A stretch of 64,000 nucleotides of DNA from Dermatophilus congolensis. GTDB taxonomy: Bacteria; Actinomycetota; Actinomycetes; Actinomycetales; Dermatophilaceae. Position numbers and translations under genes: made by a program. Position 1 is the stretch's first letter, and each line of letters begins with the position of its first letter. Of this stretch, positions 28,051 through 37,471 are shown one piece after another. The stretch lies in the NCBI RefSeq assembly GCF_900447215.1, contig NZ_UFYA01000001.1:186001-250000 (forward strand). Reading direction: 5' to 3'. The notes under the pieces were generated by a model. It searched no databases. It was not told where the DNA came from and saw only the letters and a list, made by a program, of their open reading frames with translations.

Positions 28051-28749
28051 CTAGCTGGTGGTGATGTTTCGTAGGTATCCGGCGAATCCTGCTTCGACGT
28101 TGCTGTGCAGGCGGCTGGAGGTGCGTACGCGGGTGGTGTCGGTGGAGATGATGTTGGCTCCGGCGGTGCGGGCGTGTTCGACGAGGGTGATGTCTTCGTG
28201 GAGTGTGATGGCGGGGAATCCGCCGATGTGCAGGTAGGTGGAGGCGCGGATTCCGAGGTTTGCGCCGTGGATGTAGGGATGGGTTTCGGTGAGGTTGTGT
28301 TGGGCGTGCCAGGTGTTGAGGAGGGTGGGGTTGGTGTGGGGAGTGGGTTCGACGGTGCCGGTGATGAGGTCGGCTCCGTTGCTGGCGAGGGTGAGTTGTG
28401 CGCGTATCCAATGTGGTGGGACGAGGGTGTCGGCGTCGGTGTTGGCGATCCAGATGTGTTCGGGGGCGGCTAGGAGGTTTGGGTCGAGGGTGGCGATGGC
28501 GGTGCAGATGGCGCTGTGGCGAGCGGCGCCGACGTTGTGTGCGTTGAGGGTGGTGGTGAGCGCGCCGTAGGAGTGGGCGATGGTGGGGGTGGCGTCGGTG
28601 CATCCGTCGAGGGCGATGACGGTGGTGCAGGTGGTTCCGGTGTGGGTGTGTGCTTGGGTGGTGGCTTTGGTGAGGTGGGTGAGGCAGCGGGGTAGGTGGT
28701 CTTGTTCGTTGTGTGCGGGGATGGCGACGATGACGTGTCGGGGCGTCAT
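28051..28749 (-). CDS. GT2-family glycosyltransferase
   Basis: A 232-residue GT-A glycosyltransferase: VAIPAHNEQDHLPRCL at the N-terminus, ALDGCTDAT, NTDADTLVPPHWI (DxD) and the acceptor-side HEDITLVEH. No membrane helix follows, so it is a soluble form. It overlaps the upstream deacetylase/methyltransferase gene by 4 bp. A long in-frame extension back to 30174 is read-through of that gene's other frame. It probably adds a sugar in the same pathway; donor and acceptor are unknown. Confidence 0.8.
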   Translation of the reverse strand: MTPRHVIVAIPAHNEQDHLPRCLTHLTKATTQAHTHTGTTCTTVIALDGCTDATPTIAHSYGALTTTLNAHNVGAARHSAICTAIATLDPNLLAAPEHIWIANTDADTLVPPHWIRAQLTLASNGADLITGTVEPTPHTNPTLLNTWHAQHNLTETHPYIHGANLGIRASTYLHIGGFPAITLHEDITLVEHARTAGANIISTDTTRVRTSSRLHSNVEAGFAGYLRNITTS

Positions 28750-30125
28750 CTGTTTTCCTGTTTTGCGATGGAGGTGGGGCCGCCGTAGATGTCGATGGTG
28801 AGGTCGGCGTCGCGGTATTGGGCGGTGTGGGGTAGGTCGAGCAGGGTGGCGGCTTGGGCGTGGATGTGGGGGCCGTCGAGGGGGATGTTGGTGGTGGGGT
28901 GTTGCCAGTGCGCGAGGATGAGTTGGCCGCCTGCGGTGAGGGTGCGGCGGCAGTGGCGCAGGGTGGCGAGCCAGTCGTGGGGGGTGAGGTAGTAGCCGAT
29001 TTCGGAGTTGATGATGAGGTCGTAGGGGCCTTCGAGTAGGTCGTATGGGGTGGCTCCGGTGATGAAGGTGGCGTGGGGGATGTTGCGTTGTTGGGCGATG
29101 CTGATGGCGGTTGGGCTGATGTCGATGCCGGTGATGGTGTGAGTGTGTTTGGCGAGTTCTTCGGTGAGGCGGCCGTCGGCGCAGCCGATTTCGAGGGTGG
29201 CGTTGTGGGTGGGTTGGCGCAGGATTGCGGTGAGGAGGGCGCGTTTTCGGGTTTCGTAGTAGGAGTTTTCGAAGTTCCAGGGGTCGTTGTTGTGGGTGTA
29301 CATGGTGGTGAAGGGGGTGGGGTCTGGAGGTGTGGGGGGTGTGGCTAGGTCGCTGGTGTGGGTGGGGGTGGTGAGGATGAATGTTTCGATGAGGCGGTGG
29401 GCTCGGGTGGTGACGTTGGGGGTGATGATGGGTTCGTCGCCGGGCAGTGGGCTGAGAGGTTGGGTTTGGGTGCGGTGTTTGGCGAGTGCGGTTTTTTTGG
29501 TGGTGAGGGTGTGGGGTGTTGCGGGCAGGGTGATGGTGTTGTTCCAGGGCAGGTCGTTGGGGGTGCCCCAGTGCCAGAGCCAGAGGGGGTAGTGCATGAG
29601 GAGGGCGCCGGTGGTGGTGGCGGCGGTGTGGGCGGCGGCGCCGAGGGTGTCGTGGTCGGTGTGGCCGTCTTTGGGGTAGGGGGCGAGGAGGATGGTGTGT
29701 TTGTTGGTTGTGGTGGTCAGGGTGTGGGTGAGGTGGTTGTGGTGGTGGGCGAGTTTGGAGTCGGGGAGGTTGAGGTGGGTGATGGTGGCGCCGGGGGCGA
29801 GGGTGTTGATGGCTTCGTGTAGTTCGTTGTGGCGGGTGGTGGAGAGCATGTTCGCTGTCCAGGTGGGGGAGTGGGGGTGGGAGGCTTCGCCGTTGGTGGC
29901 GACGAGGATGGTGATGTGTAGGCCGGCGCGGTGGGCTTCTTGGATGAGTAGGCCGGCGCCGAGGGTTTCGTCGTCGGGGTGGGCTGAGGCGACGAGTAGG
30001 TGGGTGTGGTTGTTGAACAGGGTGGTGGTGTTCAGGGTGGGGACGCGGTCCCAGCGGGGGTCTTGGAGCCAGGTGTGTTCGGGGGTGCCGGGGTCGGTGT
30101 GGTGGAAGGTGGGGGTGGTGTTCAT
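28746..30125 (-). CDS. Bifunctional PIG-L-type deacetylase / NodS-like SAM methyltransferase
   Basis: 459 residues with two domains. Residues 35 to about 240 are a PIG-L/LmbE zinc deacetylase (SAHPDDETLGAG, and GHTDHDTLG as the HxDH ligand). Residues about 275-450 are a class I methyltransferase (TLEIGCADGRLTEELA, TGIDISPTAI, DLIINSEIGYYL) resembling NodS. PIG-L enzymes remove N-acetyl groups from GlcNAc-type substrates; NodS methylates the freed amine in Nod-factor synthesis. Fusion of the two suggests deacetylation followed by N-methylation of one sugar. Overlaps both neighbours by 4 bp. The protein is strikingly rich in Thr and His. Confidence 0.85.
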   Translation of the reverse strand: MNTTPTFHHTDPGTPEHTWLQDPRWDRVPTLNTTTLFNNHTHLLVASAHPDDETLGAGLLIQEAHRAGLHITILVATNGEASHPHSPTWTANMLSTTRHNELHEAINTLAPGATITHLNLPDSKLAHHHNHLTHTLTTTTNKHTILLAPYPKDGHTDHDTLGAAAHTAATTTGALLMHYPLWLWHWGTPNDLPWNNTITLPATPHTLTTKKTALAKHRTQTQPLSPLPGDEPIITPNVTTRAHRLIETFILTTPTHTSDLATPPTPPDPTPFTTMYTHNNDPWNFENSYYETRKRALLTAILRQPTHNATLEIGCADGRLTEELAKHTHTITGIDISPTAISIAQQRNIPHATFITGATPYDLLEGPYDLIINSEIGYYLTPHDWLATLRHCRRTLTAGGQLILAHWQHPTTNIPLDGPHIHAQAATLLDLPHTAQYRDADLTIDIYGGPTSIAKQENR

Positions 30126-31153
30126 GGCGTGTTGGTGGTGTTGAGTAGGTGTTTGCCGAGGGTGGCGTGGTCACGTTGGGCGTGGTGTTGTCTGAGGTAG
30201 ACGGTGAGGTCGGCGACGCGGCGGGCGTGGGTTTTGTTCAGGGTTAGGGGTGCTGGGCCGGTGGCGTGGCCGACGTGGGTGATGGTGTGTTCGGCGGCTT
30301 CGGCGACGATGGAGCGGGTGCGTAGGGCCAGGATGGTGCCGTGTTTTCCGGTGGCGTGGCCGGTGTCGATGAGGGTTGCGGCGATTTCGAGGGCGTGGCG
30401 TGCGTTTTCGAGTTCGATGTCGGTGTGGCCGATTGCGGCTAGGGCGATTTGGTCTGGTTCGCGGTGGGGGTTGTGATGGTAGAGCTGTTGGGCGATGGCG
30501 CGGGCGGCGCCGTACCAGATCGCGGCGACGGCGATGCCGCCCCAGGTGAATCCGGGGCGTTCGAGGTACCAGTTGGGTGGTCCGATGGGGATGGCGGGTA
30601 TGTCGGTGCAGGTGATGGTGGAGGTGGTGATGTGGGTGAGGCCGCGTGCTGCCCAGGCGTGGGAGTCGATGGTGATGTCGTCGGTGAGGGCGATGGCGTA
30701 GAGGCTGGTGGTGTTGTCGGGGTTGGTTGCGGTGACGAGGGCGTGGGTGAGGTGGTTGGCGAGGGAGCACCAGGTTTTGGTGCCGGAGATGGTGGGGCCG
30801 TGGGGGCTTGGGCGGGCGTGGAGTCCGTGTCCGGGGGTGTTGGCGGCGAAGACTCCCCAGGTGGAGTTGTGGTCGACGGTGATTCTGCTCAGGTCGACGG
30901 GGTTGGCTTGGGTGAGGATGGTGAGGGCGTCGAGGTGGGGTTCGATGGTGCGTGCGACGGTGAGGTCGATGGCTGCGATGTGGGCGAGTTGGTTGAAGTA
31001 GGCGAGGGTGTCGTTGCCCAGGGTGTGGGCGATGGGGGATAGGCGGGTGGCGATGGTGAGGCTGTCGTTGATGATGTTGGGTCCGTGTGCGGCGGCGAGG
31101 ACGGCATCGACGGTCGATGGTGCGGGGGCGGGGACCGTGGGGAAGATGCGCAT
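30122..31153 (-). CDS. Acyl-CoA dehydrogenase-like flavoprotein
   Basis: 343 residues, about 40 shorter than normal acyl-CoA dehydrogenases. The flavin-contacting central segment is recognisable (GPTISGTKTWCSLANHLTHALV, then FTWGGIAVAA), and the C-terminal helical domain is present. The N-terminal helical domain is degenerate and the usual catalytic Glu is not evident. It is first in the three-gene operon with the PIG-L/NodS fusion and GT2, so it may oxidise an acyl or amine group in the same product instead of acting in beta-oxidation. Confidence 0.7.
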   Translation of the reverse strand: MRIFPTVPAPAPSTVDAVLAAAHGPNIINDSLTIATRLSPIAHTLGNDTLAYFNQLAHIAAIDLTVARTIEPHLDALTILTQANPVDLSRITVDHNSTWGVFAANTPGHGLHARPSPHGPTISGTKTWCSLANHLTHALVTATNPDNTTSLYAIALTDDITIDSHAWAARGLTHITTSTITCTDIPAIPIGPPNWYLERPGFTWGGIAVAAIWYGAARAIAQQLYHHNPHREPDQIALAAIGHTDIELENARHALEIAATLIDTGHATGKHGTILALRTRSIVAEAAEHTITHVGHATGPAPLTLNKTHARRVADLTVYLRQHHAQRDHATLGKHLLNTTNTP

Positions 31154-31388
31154 GTGTTGACGCTACGTCTGGCGGGGTGGTTCGTCGTGGTGGACAGGCG
31201 GTGTTGGGCTGTTGGGTTGGGGGTGTTTTTGTGGCTGTGCTGATTTTTTACGAATTGTTTAATAACGGTGCGGGAATTCATCGGACAGATTTCGGGTGCG
31301 GGTATGAGAGTGGGGGGACTGCGCCACAGTTGTCGCGGTGTCGCCCGTTGGCAGGGTGGCTCGCGGTGTGTCTTGTTGAGGAGGACCG
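31154..31388. promoter_or_regulatory. Divergent promoter region between acyl-CoA dehydrogenase-like gene and gabT
   Basis: 235 bp with an AT-rich core at about 31244-31266 (TTTTTTACGAATTGTTTAATA), the only such patch nearby and the likely site of one or both promoters. GAGGAGG lies just before the TTG start of gabT. Confidence 0.35.
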
Positions 31389-32753
31389 TTGACCAGCCAG
31401 CCCCGTTTTTCATCGGAAGTTGTTCAGGAGCGCCGTCTTGTGACGGAGGTGCCGGGGCCGCGTAGTCGGCAGATGCATGAGCGGACGTGTGCTGCTGTGT
31501 CGGCGGGGGTGGGGGTTGGGTTGCCGGTGTATGTGGAGCGTGCCGGTGGTGGGGTGTTGGTCGATGTGGATGGTAATCATCTGATCGATTTTGGGTCTGG
31601 GATCGCGGTGACTTCTGTCGGTAATTCCGATGCGCGGGTGGTTGCTGCGGCTGCTGAGCAGTTGGAGCGGTTTACGCACACGTGTTTCATGGTGACCCCG
31701 TATGAGGCGTATACGCAGGTGTGTGAGATGTTGAATGAGGTCACCCCGGGTAGCCATCCCAAACGCAGTGCTTTGTTTAATTCCGGTGCTGAGGCGGTGG
31801 AGAACGCGGTCAAGATTGCGCGGGTGTTCACCGGTAGGGATGCGGTGGTTGTGTTTGATCACGCGTATCACGGCCGCACAAATCTGACGATGGCGTTGAC
31901 GGCGAAGAATATGCCGTACAAGCAGGGGTTTGGTCCGTTTGCCGGTGAGGTGTATCGGATGCCGATGGCGTATCCGTATCGATGGTCGGGGCCTGCGGAG
32001 TCGATGGTGCAGGACGCATTTGAGGCGTTTGAGTCTGCGGTGCATGCGCAGGTGGGTGAGTCGAATGTGGCGGCGGTGGTGATTGAGCCGATTCAGGGTG
32101 AGGGCGGTTTTATTGTGCCGCCGCCAGGGTGGATGGCCAAGATCGCGCAGTGGTGCAAGCAGCACGGTGTGGTGTTTGTTGCTGATGAGGTGCAGACCGG
32201 TTTTTGCCGTACGGGTGATTGGTTTGCCTGCCAGGCTGAGCAGGTGGTGCCGGATCTGATCACGACGGCTAAGGGCATTGCGGGTGGGTTGCCGTTGTCG
32301 GCGGTGACGGGGCGCGCGGAGATGATGGATGCGGTGCATGCGGGTGGTTTGGGTGGCACGTACGGCGGTAATCCGGTTGCGTGTGCGGCGGCGTTGGGGG
32401 CGGTGGCCACGATGCGTGAGGAGGATTTGGCTGGGCGTGCTCGCTGTATCGGGTCGATTCTGCAGGAGCGTTTGGAGGGTATTGCTGCTGGTTATGGCGT
32501 TATCGGTGACATTCGTGGTCGGGGGGCGATGATGGCTGTCGAGATCGTTAAACCTGGCACGAAGACTCCTGACCCGCAGGTCACGAAACGTATTAGTGCT
32601 GCTTGTCACGCTGCGGGGGTAGTCACTCTCACGGCTGGCACGTACGGGAATGCGTTGCGGTTCCTGCCCCCGCTGGTGATTGGTGAGGACCTGCTGCGTG
32701 AGGGGCTTGATGTGCTCGAGCAGGCTTTCGCGGATGTTGTCGCTGCGAGCTGA
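31389..32753 (+). CDS. gabT: 4-aminobutyrate aminotransferase
   Basis: A 454-residue class III aminotransferase. Landmarks: FNSGAEAVENAVKIAR, HAYHGRTNLTMALT, EPIQGEGGFIVPP, DEVQTGFCRTG and TTAKGIAGGLPLSA with PLP-lysine 295. It transfers the amino group of GABA (or a related omega-amine) to 2-oxoglutarate. The start is TTG at 31389 with GAGGAGG 4 bp upstream, a decisive site. The aldehyde dehydrogenase follows after 30 bp, making a GABA/putrescine catabolic pair. Confidence 0.9.
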   Translation: MTSQPRFSSEVVQERRLVTEVPGPRSRQMHERTCAAVSAGVGVGLPVYVERAGGGVLVDVDGNHLIDFGSGIAVTSVGNSDARVVAAAAEQLERFTHTCFMVTPYEAYTQVCEMLNEVTPGSHPKRSALFNSGAEAVENAVKIARVFTGRDAVVVFDHAYHGRTNLTMALTAKNMPYKQGFGPFAGEVYRMPMAYPYRWSGPAESMVQDAFEAFESAVHAQVGESNVAAVVIEPIQGEGGFIVPPPGWMAKIAQWCKQHGVVFVADEVQTGFCRTGDWFACQAEQVVPDLITTAKGIAGGLPLSAVTGRAEMMDAVHAGGLGGTYGGNPVACAAALGAVATMREEDLAGRARCIGSILQERLEGIAAGYGVIGDIRGRGAMMAVEIVKPGTKTPDPQVTKRISAACHAAGVVTLTAGTYGNALRFLPPLVIGEDLLREGLDVLEQAFADVVAAS

Positions 32754-32783
32754 CTTTTTCCCCGGGTTTACGAAAGGAACACG

Positions 32784-34205
32784 ATGAATCGTTTGCAGAA
32801 TGTCATTGACGGCGTTTTTGTTGATGCTTGCGCGACGGACAGTCTTGATGTTGTCGATCCCACCACGGGGAAGGTTGTTGCGGTGTCACCGATTTCTGGT
32901 GCCCGTGATGTGGATGCTGCTTTTGATGCGGCGTTGCGTGCTTCGCGGACGTTTAAGCGCAGCACTCCTGGTGATCGTCAGAAGATGCTTTTGGCTTTCG
33001 CTGATGCGCTTGAGGCGGCTGGGGAGGAACTTGTTGATGCCCAGGCGCGGAACACGGGGCAGCCGCGTCAGCAGATCCTCGATGAGGAGGTCATGGCTGG
33101 CGCTGACCATATTCGTTTTTTCGCTGGGGCTGCGCGTACATGTGAGGGTCGGGCTGCGACGGAGTATGTGGAAGGGCACACGTCGTATGTGCGCCGTGAA
33201 CCTATTGGTGTGGTCGCGCAGGTCACTCCGTGGAATTACCCCATTTTGATGGCGTTGTGGAAGTTGGGGCCGGCGTTGGCTGCGGGGAACACGGTGGTAT
33301 TGAAGCCTTCAGATACCACTCCGGAGTCCACGCTGGTGTTGGCCCGGTTGGCGGGGGAGGTGTTCCCCGCAGGGGTGGTCAATGTTGTTCTTGGTGATGC
33401 TTCTACTGGTGAGTTGATGAGTAGGCATCCAGTGCCGGGGCTGGTGTCGATTACTGGGTCGGTGCGTGCTGGGCGTGCGGTTGCTGCTGGGGCGGCTGCA
33501 GGGGTGAAGCAGGCACATCTGGAGTTGGGTGGCAAGGCCCCTGCGGTGGTGTTCGCGGATGCTGATTTGCAGCGTACGGCCGAACAGCTGGTCATGTTCG
33601 GGACGTTTAACTCTGGGCAGGATTGCACCGCCGTGACACGGGTGTTGGTGCAGGAGAGCGTGCATGAGCAGTTTGTGGACCTTCTCGTCGCTGCCGCGCG
33701 CAACACGACCACGGGCACGGGGCAGGGCGATGATTTCGGGCCGCTGAACAACGCTCGGCATTTCGCTCAAGTGAAGGAAAAGCTGGCGCGGGTTCCTGCG
33801 CATGCGCGGGTGTTGACTGGTGGCGCGGCGTTGGAGCGTGAGGGTTTCTATGTGCCGGCCACGATCATTGATGGGGTTCGCCAAGATGATGAGCTTGTCC
33901 AGGAGGAAACCTTCGCGCCGGTGTTGACAGTGCAGACATTCAGCACTGAGGAAGAGGCAGTAGAGCTGGCTAATGGGGTGGATTATGGGCTCGCTTCGAG
34001 TGTGTGGACCAGTGATCACGGCACAGCGATGCGGGTTTCCCGAGATTTGGATTTCGGGTGTGTATGGGTGAACACGCATGTGTTGCTTGCTGCTGAAATG
34101 CCGCACGGCGGTTTCAAAAGCTCTGGGTACGGCAAGGATTTGTCTGTCTATGCGTTGGAGGAGTACACGCGCATTAAGCACGTGCTGCATTCTCTTGAGG
34201 TGTGA
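32784..34205 (+). CDS. Aminobutyraldehyde / succinate-semialdehyde-type dehydrogenase
   Basis: A 473-residue NAD(P)-dependent aldehyde dehydrogenase. It has the nucleotide site VTPWNYPILMALWK, general base Glu in LELGGKAP, and catalytic Cys281 in FNSGQDCTAV. The pattern is nearest to gamma-aminobutyraldehyde dehydrogenases (PatD/YdcW). CGAAAGGAAC precedes the start. Acting with gabT it would feed aminobutyraldehyde or semialdehyde carbon toward succinate; which aldehyde is preferred is not decidable from sequence. Confidence 0.88.
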   Translation: MNRLQNVIDGVFVDACATDSLDVVDPTTGKVVAVSPISGARDVDAAFDAALRASRTFKRSTPGDRQKMLLAFADALEAAGEELVDAQARNTGQPRQQILDEEVMAGADHIRFFAGAARTCEGRAATEYVEGHTSYVRREPIGVVAQVTPWNYPILMALWKLGPALAAGNTVVLKPSDTTPESTLVLARLAGEVFPAGVVNVVLGDASTGELMSRHPVPGLVSITGSVRAGRAVAAGAAAGVKQAHLELGGKAPAVVFADADLQRTAEQLVMFGTFNSGQDCTAVTRVLVQESVHEQFVDLLVAAARNTTTGTGQGDDFGPLNNARHFAQVKEKLARVPAHARVLTGGAALEREGFYVPATIIDGVRQDDELVQEETFAPVLTVQTFSTEEEAVELANGVDYGLASSVWTSDHGTAMRVSRDLDFGCVWVNTHVLLAAEMPHGGFKSSGYGKDLSVYALEEYTRIKHVLHSLEV

Positions 34206-34221
34206 GCCGTAGCTCACACCT
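34198..34221 (+). terminator. Terminator hairpin overlapping the aldehyde dehydrogenase stop
   Basis: AGGTGTGAGC and GCTCACACCT pair perfectly (10 bp) around a CGTA tetraloop. The stem contains the TGA stop codon. There is no U-tract. Confidence 0.6.
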
Positions 34222-34333
34222 GGTGGCGCCGTCGCAGCAGCTGTGCGCCTGCTCGTAGCAGCGCAGTCAGCAGAACTAGCGTGTCGCCCCGGCATGTGTT
34301 GCGGTCAGGGCAGGCGCGGGGCAGCCTCGTCGT

Positions 34334-34531
34334 ATGACGCAATCACATGACCCTGTTGAGGTCTCACGCAGTGACCGCCAAGCCAAAGAGATGGAGTCCG
34401 CTAAGCAACGTGCTGAAGATGCTCATCCCGGGCAGGCTGGGTATGGACAGCCCGGGCAGAACACAGGCCGCACTCACGGCCATATTGAAGACGAAGCCCG
34501 TCAGGCCGACAGTCCAGAAAAACACAGCTAA
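34334..34531 (+). CDS. Small hydrophilic hypothetical protein
   Basis: 65 residues, highly charged and without hydrophobic core (MTQSHDPVEVSRSDRQAKEM start, Gly/Gln/His-rich middle, acidic end). Probably disordered. There is no good Shine-Dalgarno site. It lies in an otherwise empty 500-bp gap. I do not recognise it; it may not be real. Confidence 0.35.
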   Translation: MTQSHDPVEVSRSDRQAKEMESAKQRAEDAHPGQAGYGQPGQNTGRTHGHIEDEARQADSPEKHS

Positions 34532-34591
34532 CAAACTGACTTCGCTATCGCGCCGGAGCAGATATCAACCTGCCACGGCGCCGATTCCTAC

Positions 34592-34613
34592 CAGCTGTGC
34601 TTAAGCACAGCTG
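34592..34613. other. 22-bp perfect palindrome upstream of helicase gene
   Basis: CAGCTGTGC-TTAA-GCACAGCTG, fully symmetric, 90 bp before the helicase start. It could be a terminator hairpin for the small upstream ORF or a regulator site. Confidence 0.4.
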
Positions 34614-34702
34614 AGTTTCCTGCTCCGGCAACGCCGTCACAGTGATGTTGTGGGCTTCGGTGGGGCGGTTCGCACCTGCTGTGGCTGGCTGAACCTGCCA
34701 CC

Positions 34703-37441
34703 ATGGTGGTGATGACTGCGTTGACCGACCACATGCCGCCCACCACCGATTCCGCTCCCGAGGGAGAGGCCCTATTTGAAGGGTTTGCCCAGTGGGCTCT
34801 AGAGAGCGGCGTGGTCCTCTACCCCCATCAAGAAGAAGCCGCGCTGGAACTCGCGGCCGGGTCGAATGTCATCCTCGCCACCCCCACCGGGTCAGGCAAG
34901 TCCATGGTGGCGCTCGCAGCTCATTTTTTTGCGCTGGCTGACTTTCAACGCACTGGTCGCCGCACCTACTACACCGCTCCGATTAAGGCGTTGGTGAGTG
35001 AGAAATTCTTCGACCTTGTGGGTAAGTTTGGGGCGCGTAACGTCGGCATGATCACCGGTGATGCTTCGGTGAATGCGGATGCTCCGATCATTGCGTGCAC
35101 TGCTGAGATTCTCGCTAATTTGGCTCTGCGTGATGGGGAACATCTGGCTGTTTCCACCGTTGTCATGGATGAATTCCATTTTTACTCTGAGCCTGATCGT
35201 GGCTGGGCGTGGCAGGTTCCGCTCTTGACACTCCCGCAGGCCCAGTTTTTGCTGATGAGTGCCACGTTGGGTGATGTGTCGTTCTTCCGCAGTGATTTGA
35301 CTGCCCGCACGGCGCGAGAAACAGCTCTGGTAGATAACGCCGAACGCCCGATCCCGTTGTCTTTCGAGTATTCGACTGAGCCGATCACGGACAAGCTTGT
35401 GGAGCTCATCCAGACCCGCCAAGCGCCTGTGTATGTAGTGCATTTCACACAGAAAGACGCGCTAGAACGGGCGCAAGCTTTGTTGAGTGTGCAGGTCGCT
35501 AGCCGTGAAGACCGTGACAAGATTCTCGAAATGCTGGGTGGGTTCCGGTTTGGGAAAGGCTTTGGCACCACGCTGAGCAAGCTGATTCGCCACGGCATCG
35601 GCGTTCACCACGCCGGGATGCTGCCCAAGTATCGGCGCATCGTGGAAACCCTCGCTCAAGCTGGTCTGCTCAAAGTGGTGTGTGGCACAGACACCCTTGG
35701 TGTGGGGATTAACGTGCCGATTCGTACTGTTCTGCTCACTGGTCTGACTAAATTTGATGGAAGCCGCCAACGTGTACTTAAGGTGCGCGAGTTCCATCAG
35801 ATCGCTGGTCGAGCTGGCCGCGCTGGATTCGACACCACAGGAACCGTCGTAGTGCAGGCTCCTGAACACGTCATCGAAAACATCAAAGCCGAAGAGAAGG
35901 CTGCTGCCGACCCGAAAAAGAAGAAGAAAGCCCAGAAAAAGAAAGCCCCCGGTGGGTTTGTCTCCTGGGACGAGAACACATTCACGCGACTGGTGGAGGG
36001 TCAGCCAGAACCGCTGGTGTCTCGGATGCGGGTGACGCATGCCATGGTTCTTGATGTCATTGCCCGCTCTGAACTAGATGACGCAGACCCGGTTCTGCTC
36101 ATGCGGCGCCTCATCTGGGACAGCCATGAACCCACGGGGCGCAAGTACCGGTTGCAGCGCCGCGGAATCGAAATCCTGCGTGCCTTGAAGACCGCCGATA
36201 TCGTGGAAACTTTTCGCTTACCGGCCTCGGCGGTTCCTGGCGGAGTCAGCTGCGACACCGATGACCGAATTGGCTCTGAAGATATCGAATTTGATCAATT
36301 AACCCCTGCTTTCGATCTGCGTAAGCGCCTGCGTCTAGTTGATGACCTCCAAGATGGATTCGCGTTGAACCAGCCGCTGTCCACTTTCGCCCTTGCAGCT
36401 TTGGAGCTGCTTGACGAAGACTCACCGACTTACGCTCTTGATCTGTTGTCCGTGGTGGAGGCAACGCTGGAGGATCCCCGCGTCGTGCTGTGGGCTCAGC
36501 AGCGCAAGGCTAAAGGCGAAGCGATCGCTGAGATGAAAGCTGACGGCATCGACTATGCCGAGCGGATGGAGCTGCTGGAGAATGTCTCGTGGCCTAAACC
36601 GTGTGAAGAGATGCTGCGCGCGGCCTACGACACCTACCGTCAAGGTCGCCCATGGCTGACCGAAGATCTCCTCAGCCCGAAAACCGTGGTGCGGGAAATG
36701 TTCGAGAACGCACGTGGTTTCGGAGAGTTCGTGCGGGTCTATGACCTCGCCCGATCTGAAGGTGTGGTGCTGCGCTATCTCACTGACTGCTACCGCGCCC
36801 TGCGACAGACGGTGCCTGAGGTGTATCGCACTGATGAGGTCGACGACATCATTACCTGGCTTGGGCAACTTATCCGTGCTACTGACTCCTCGCTGCTGGA
36901 TGAGTGGGAAGCACTCACCGATCCGCAACGGCAACAGACCGAAGAGGTTCGCCCACCAGAGGTGGAAGTTCGCCCCATCACCGGCAATTCTCGGATCTTC
37001 CGTATGTGGCTGCGTCAGGCAATGTGGCGACGCGTGGAGTTGTTGGCTGAGGGCAACGTGTTGGGTTTGGCAGAGCTGGATTCATCCGCTGCTGATGTGT
37101 TGGATTTGCGCCGCGCTGAGGTGCCCCCACTGACATCTGAAGAATGGGATGACGCGCTTGCGGGCTATGAGGACGTGTATGGCGAGGTGCCGGATTCGAT
37201 TGGAACTGGTGCAGATGCGCGAGGGCCGAAATTTTTCCGCATCGATGAAAAACCGGCCTTCGAAGACGAAGACCCGGCCGGTCCTGGAGCGGAAGGGCAC
37301 GTTGTGTGGCAGGTCGAGCAGATCCTCGATGATCCTGAACAAGAACGTGATTGGCGGATCGTTGGGGTGGTTGATTTGACGGCTTCGGATGAGGTGGGGG
37401 AGTTGGTCGTATGGGTTCGAGACTTGACTTCGGTGTCGTAA
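34703..37441 (+). CDS. Ski2-like DEAD/DEAH-box helicase (DUF3516 type)
   Basis: 912 residues. Helicase core: Walker A ATPTGSGKS (about 59-67), motif II DEFH (Asp156), motif III SAT, motif IV-V region GTDTLGVGINVP and motif VI QIAGRAGRAGFD. A lysine-rich linker (KKKKKAQKKK, about 400) leads to a long C-terminal region of the actinobacterial DUF3516 kind. Probably an RNA helicase. MVVM gives several possible starts (34703 or 34712); none has a strong ribosome site. It appears to be monocistronic. Confidence 0.88.
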   Translation: MVVMTALTDHMPPTTDSAPEGEALFEGFAQWALESGVVLYPHQEEAALELAAGSNVILATPTGSGKSMVALAAHFFALADFQRTGRRTYYTAPIKALVSEKFFDLVGKFGARNVGMITGDASVNADAPIIACTAEILANLALRDGEHLAVSTVVMDEFHFYSEPDRGWAWQVPLLTLPQAQFLLMSATLGDVSFFRSDLTARTARETALVDNAERPIPLSFEYSTEPITDKLVELIQTRQAPVYVVHFTQKDALERAQALLSVQVASREDRDKILEMLGGFRFGKGFGTTLSKLIRHGIGVHHAGMLPKYRRIVETLAQAGLLKVVCGTDTLGVGINVPIRTVLLTGLTKFDGSRQRVLKVREFHQIAGRAGRAGFDTTGTVVVQAPEHVIENIKAEEKAAADPKKKKKAQKKKAPGGFVSWDENTFTRLVEGQPEPLVSRMRVTHAMVLDVIARSELDDADPVLLMRRLIWDSHEPTGRKYRLQRRGIEILRALKTADIVETFRLPASAVPGGVSCDTDDRIGSEDIEFDQLTPAFDLRKRLRLVDDLQDGFALNQPLSTFALAALELLDEDSPTYALDLLSVVEATLEDPRVVLWAQQRKAKGEAIAEMKADGIDYAERMELLENVSWPKPCEEMLRAAYDTYRQGRPWLTEDLLSPKTVVREMFENARGFGEFVRVYDLARSEGVVLRYLTDCYRALRQTVPEVYRTDEVDDIITWLGQLIRATDSSLLDEWEALTDPQRQQTEEVRPPEVEVRPITGNSRIFRMWLRQAMWRRVELLAEGNVLGLAELDSSAADVLDLRRAEVPPLTSEEWDDALAGYEDVYGEVPDSIGTGADARGPKFFRIDEKPAFEDEDPAGPGAEGHVVWQVEQILDDPEQERDWRIVGVVDLTASDEVGELVVWVRDLTSVS

Positions 37442-37471
37442 GGCAGGCCCGTTTCGGACACGTGCGGAAAA

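Noticed and set aside
28051-30174. A 707-codon minus-strand frame covering the GT2 gene and the region upstream
   Set aside because: Only the last 232 codons are a real glycosyltransferase; the rest is an Arg/His/Pro-rich alternative frame of the deacetylase/methyltransferase gene.
31410-32609. A 399-codon minus-strand frame opposite gabT
   Set aside because: It is a shadow frame rich in Arg and His; gabT on the plus strand has all its catalytic motifs and a strong ribosome site.
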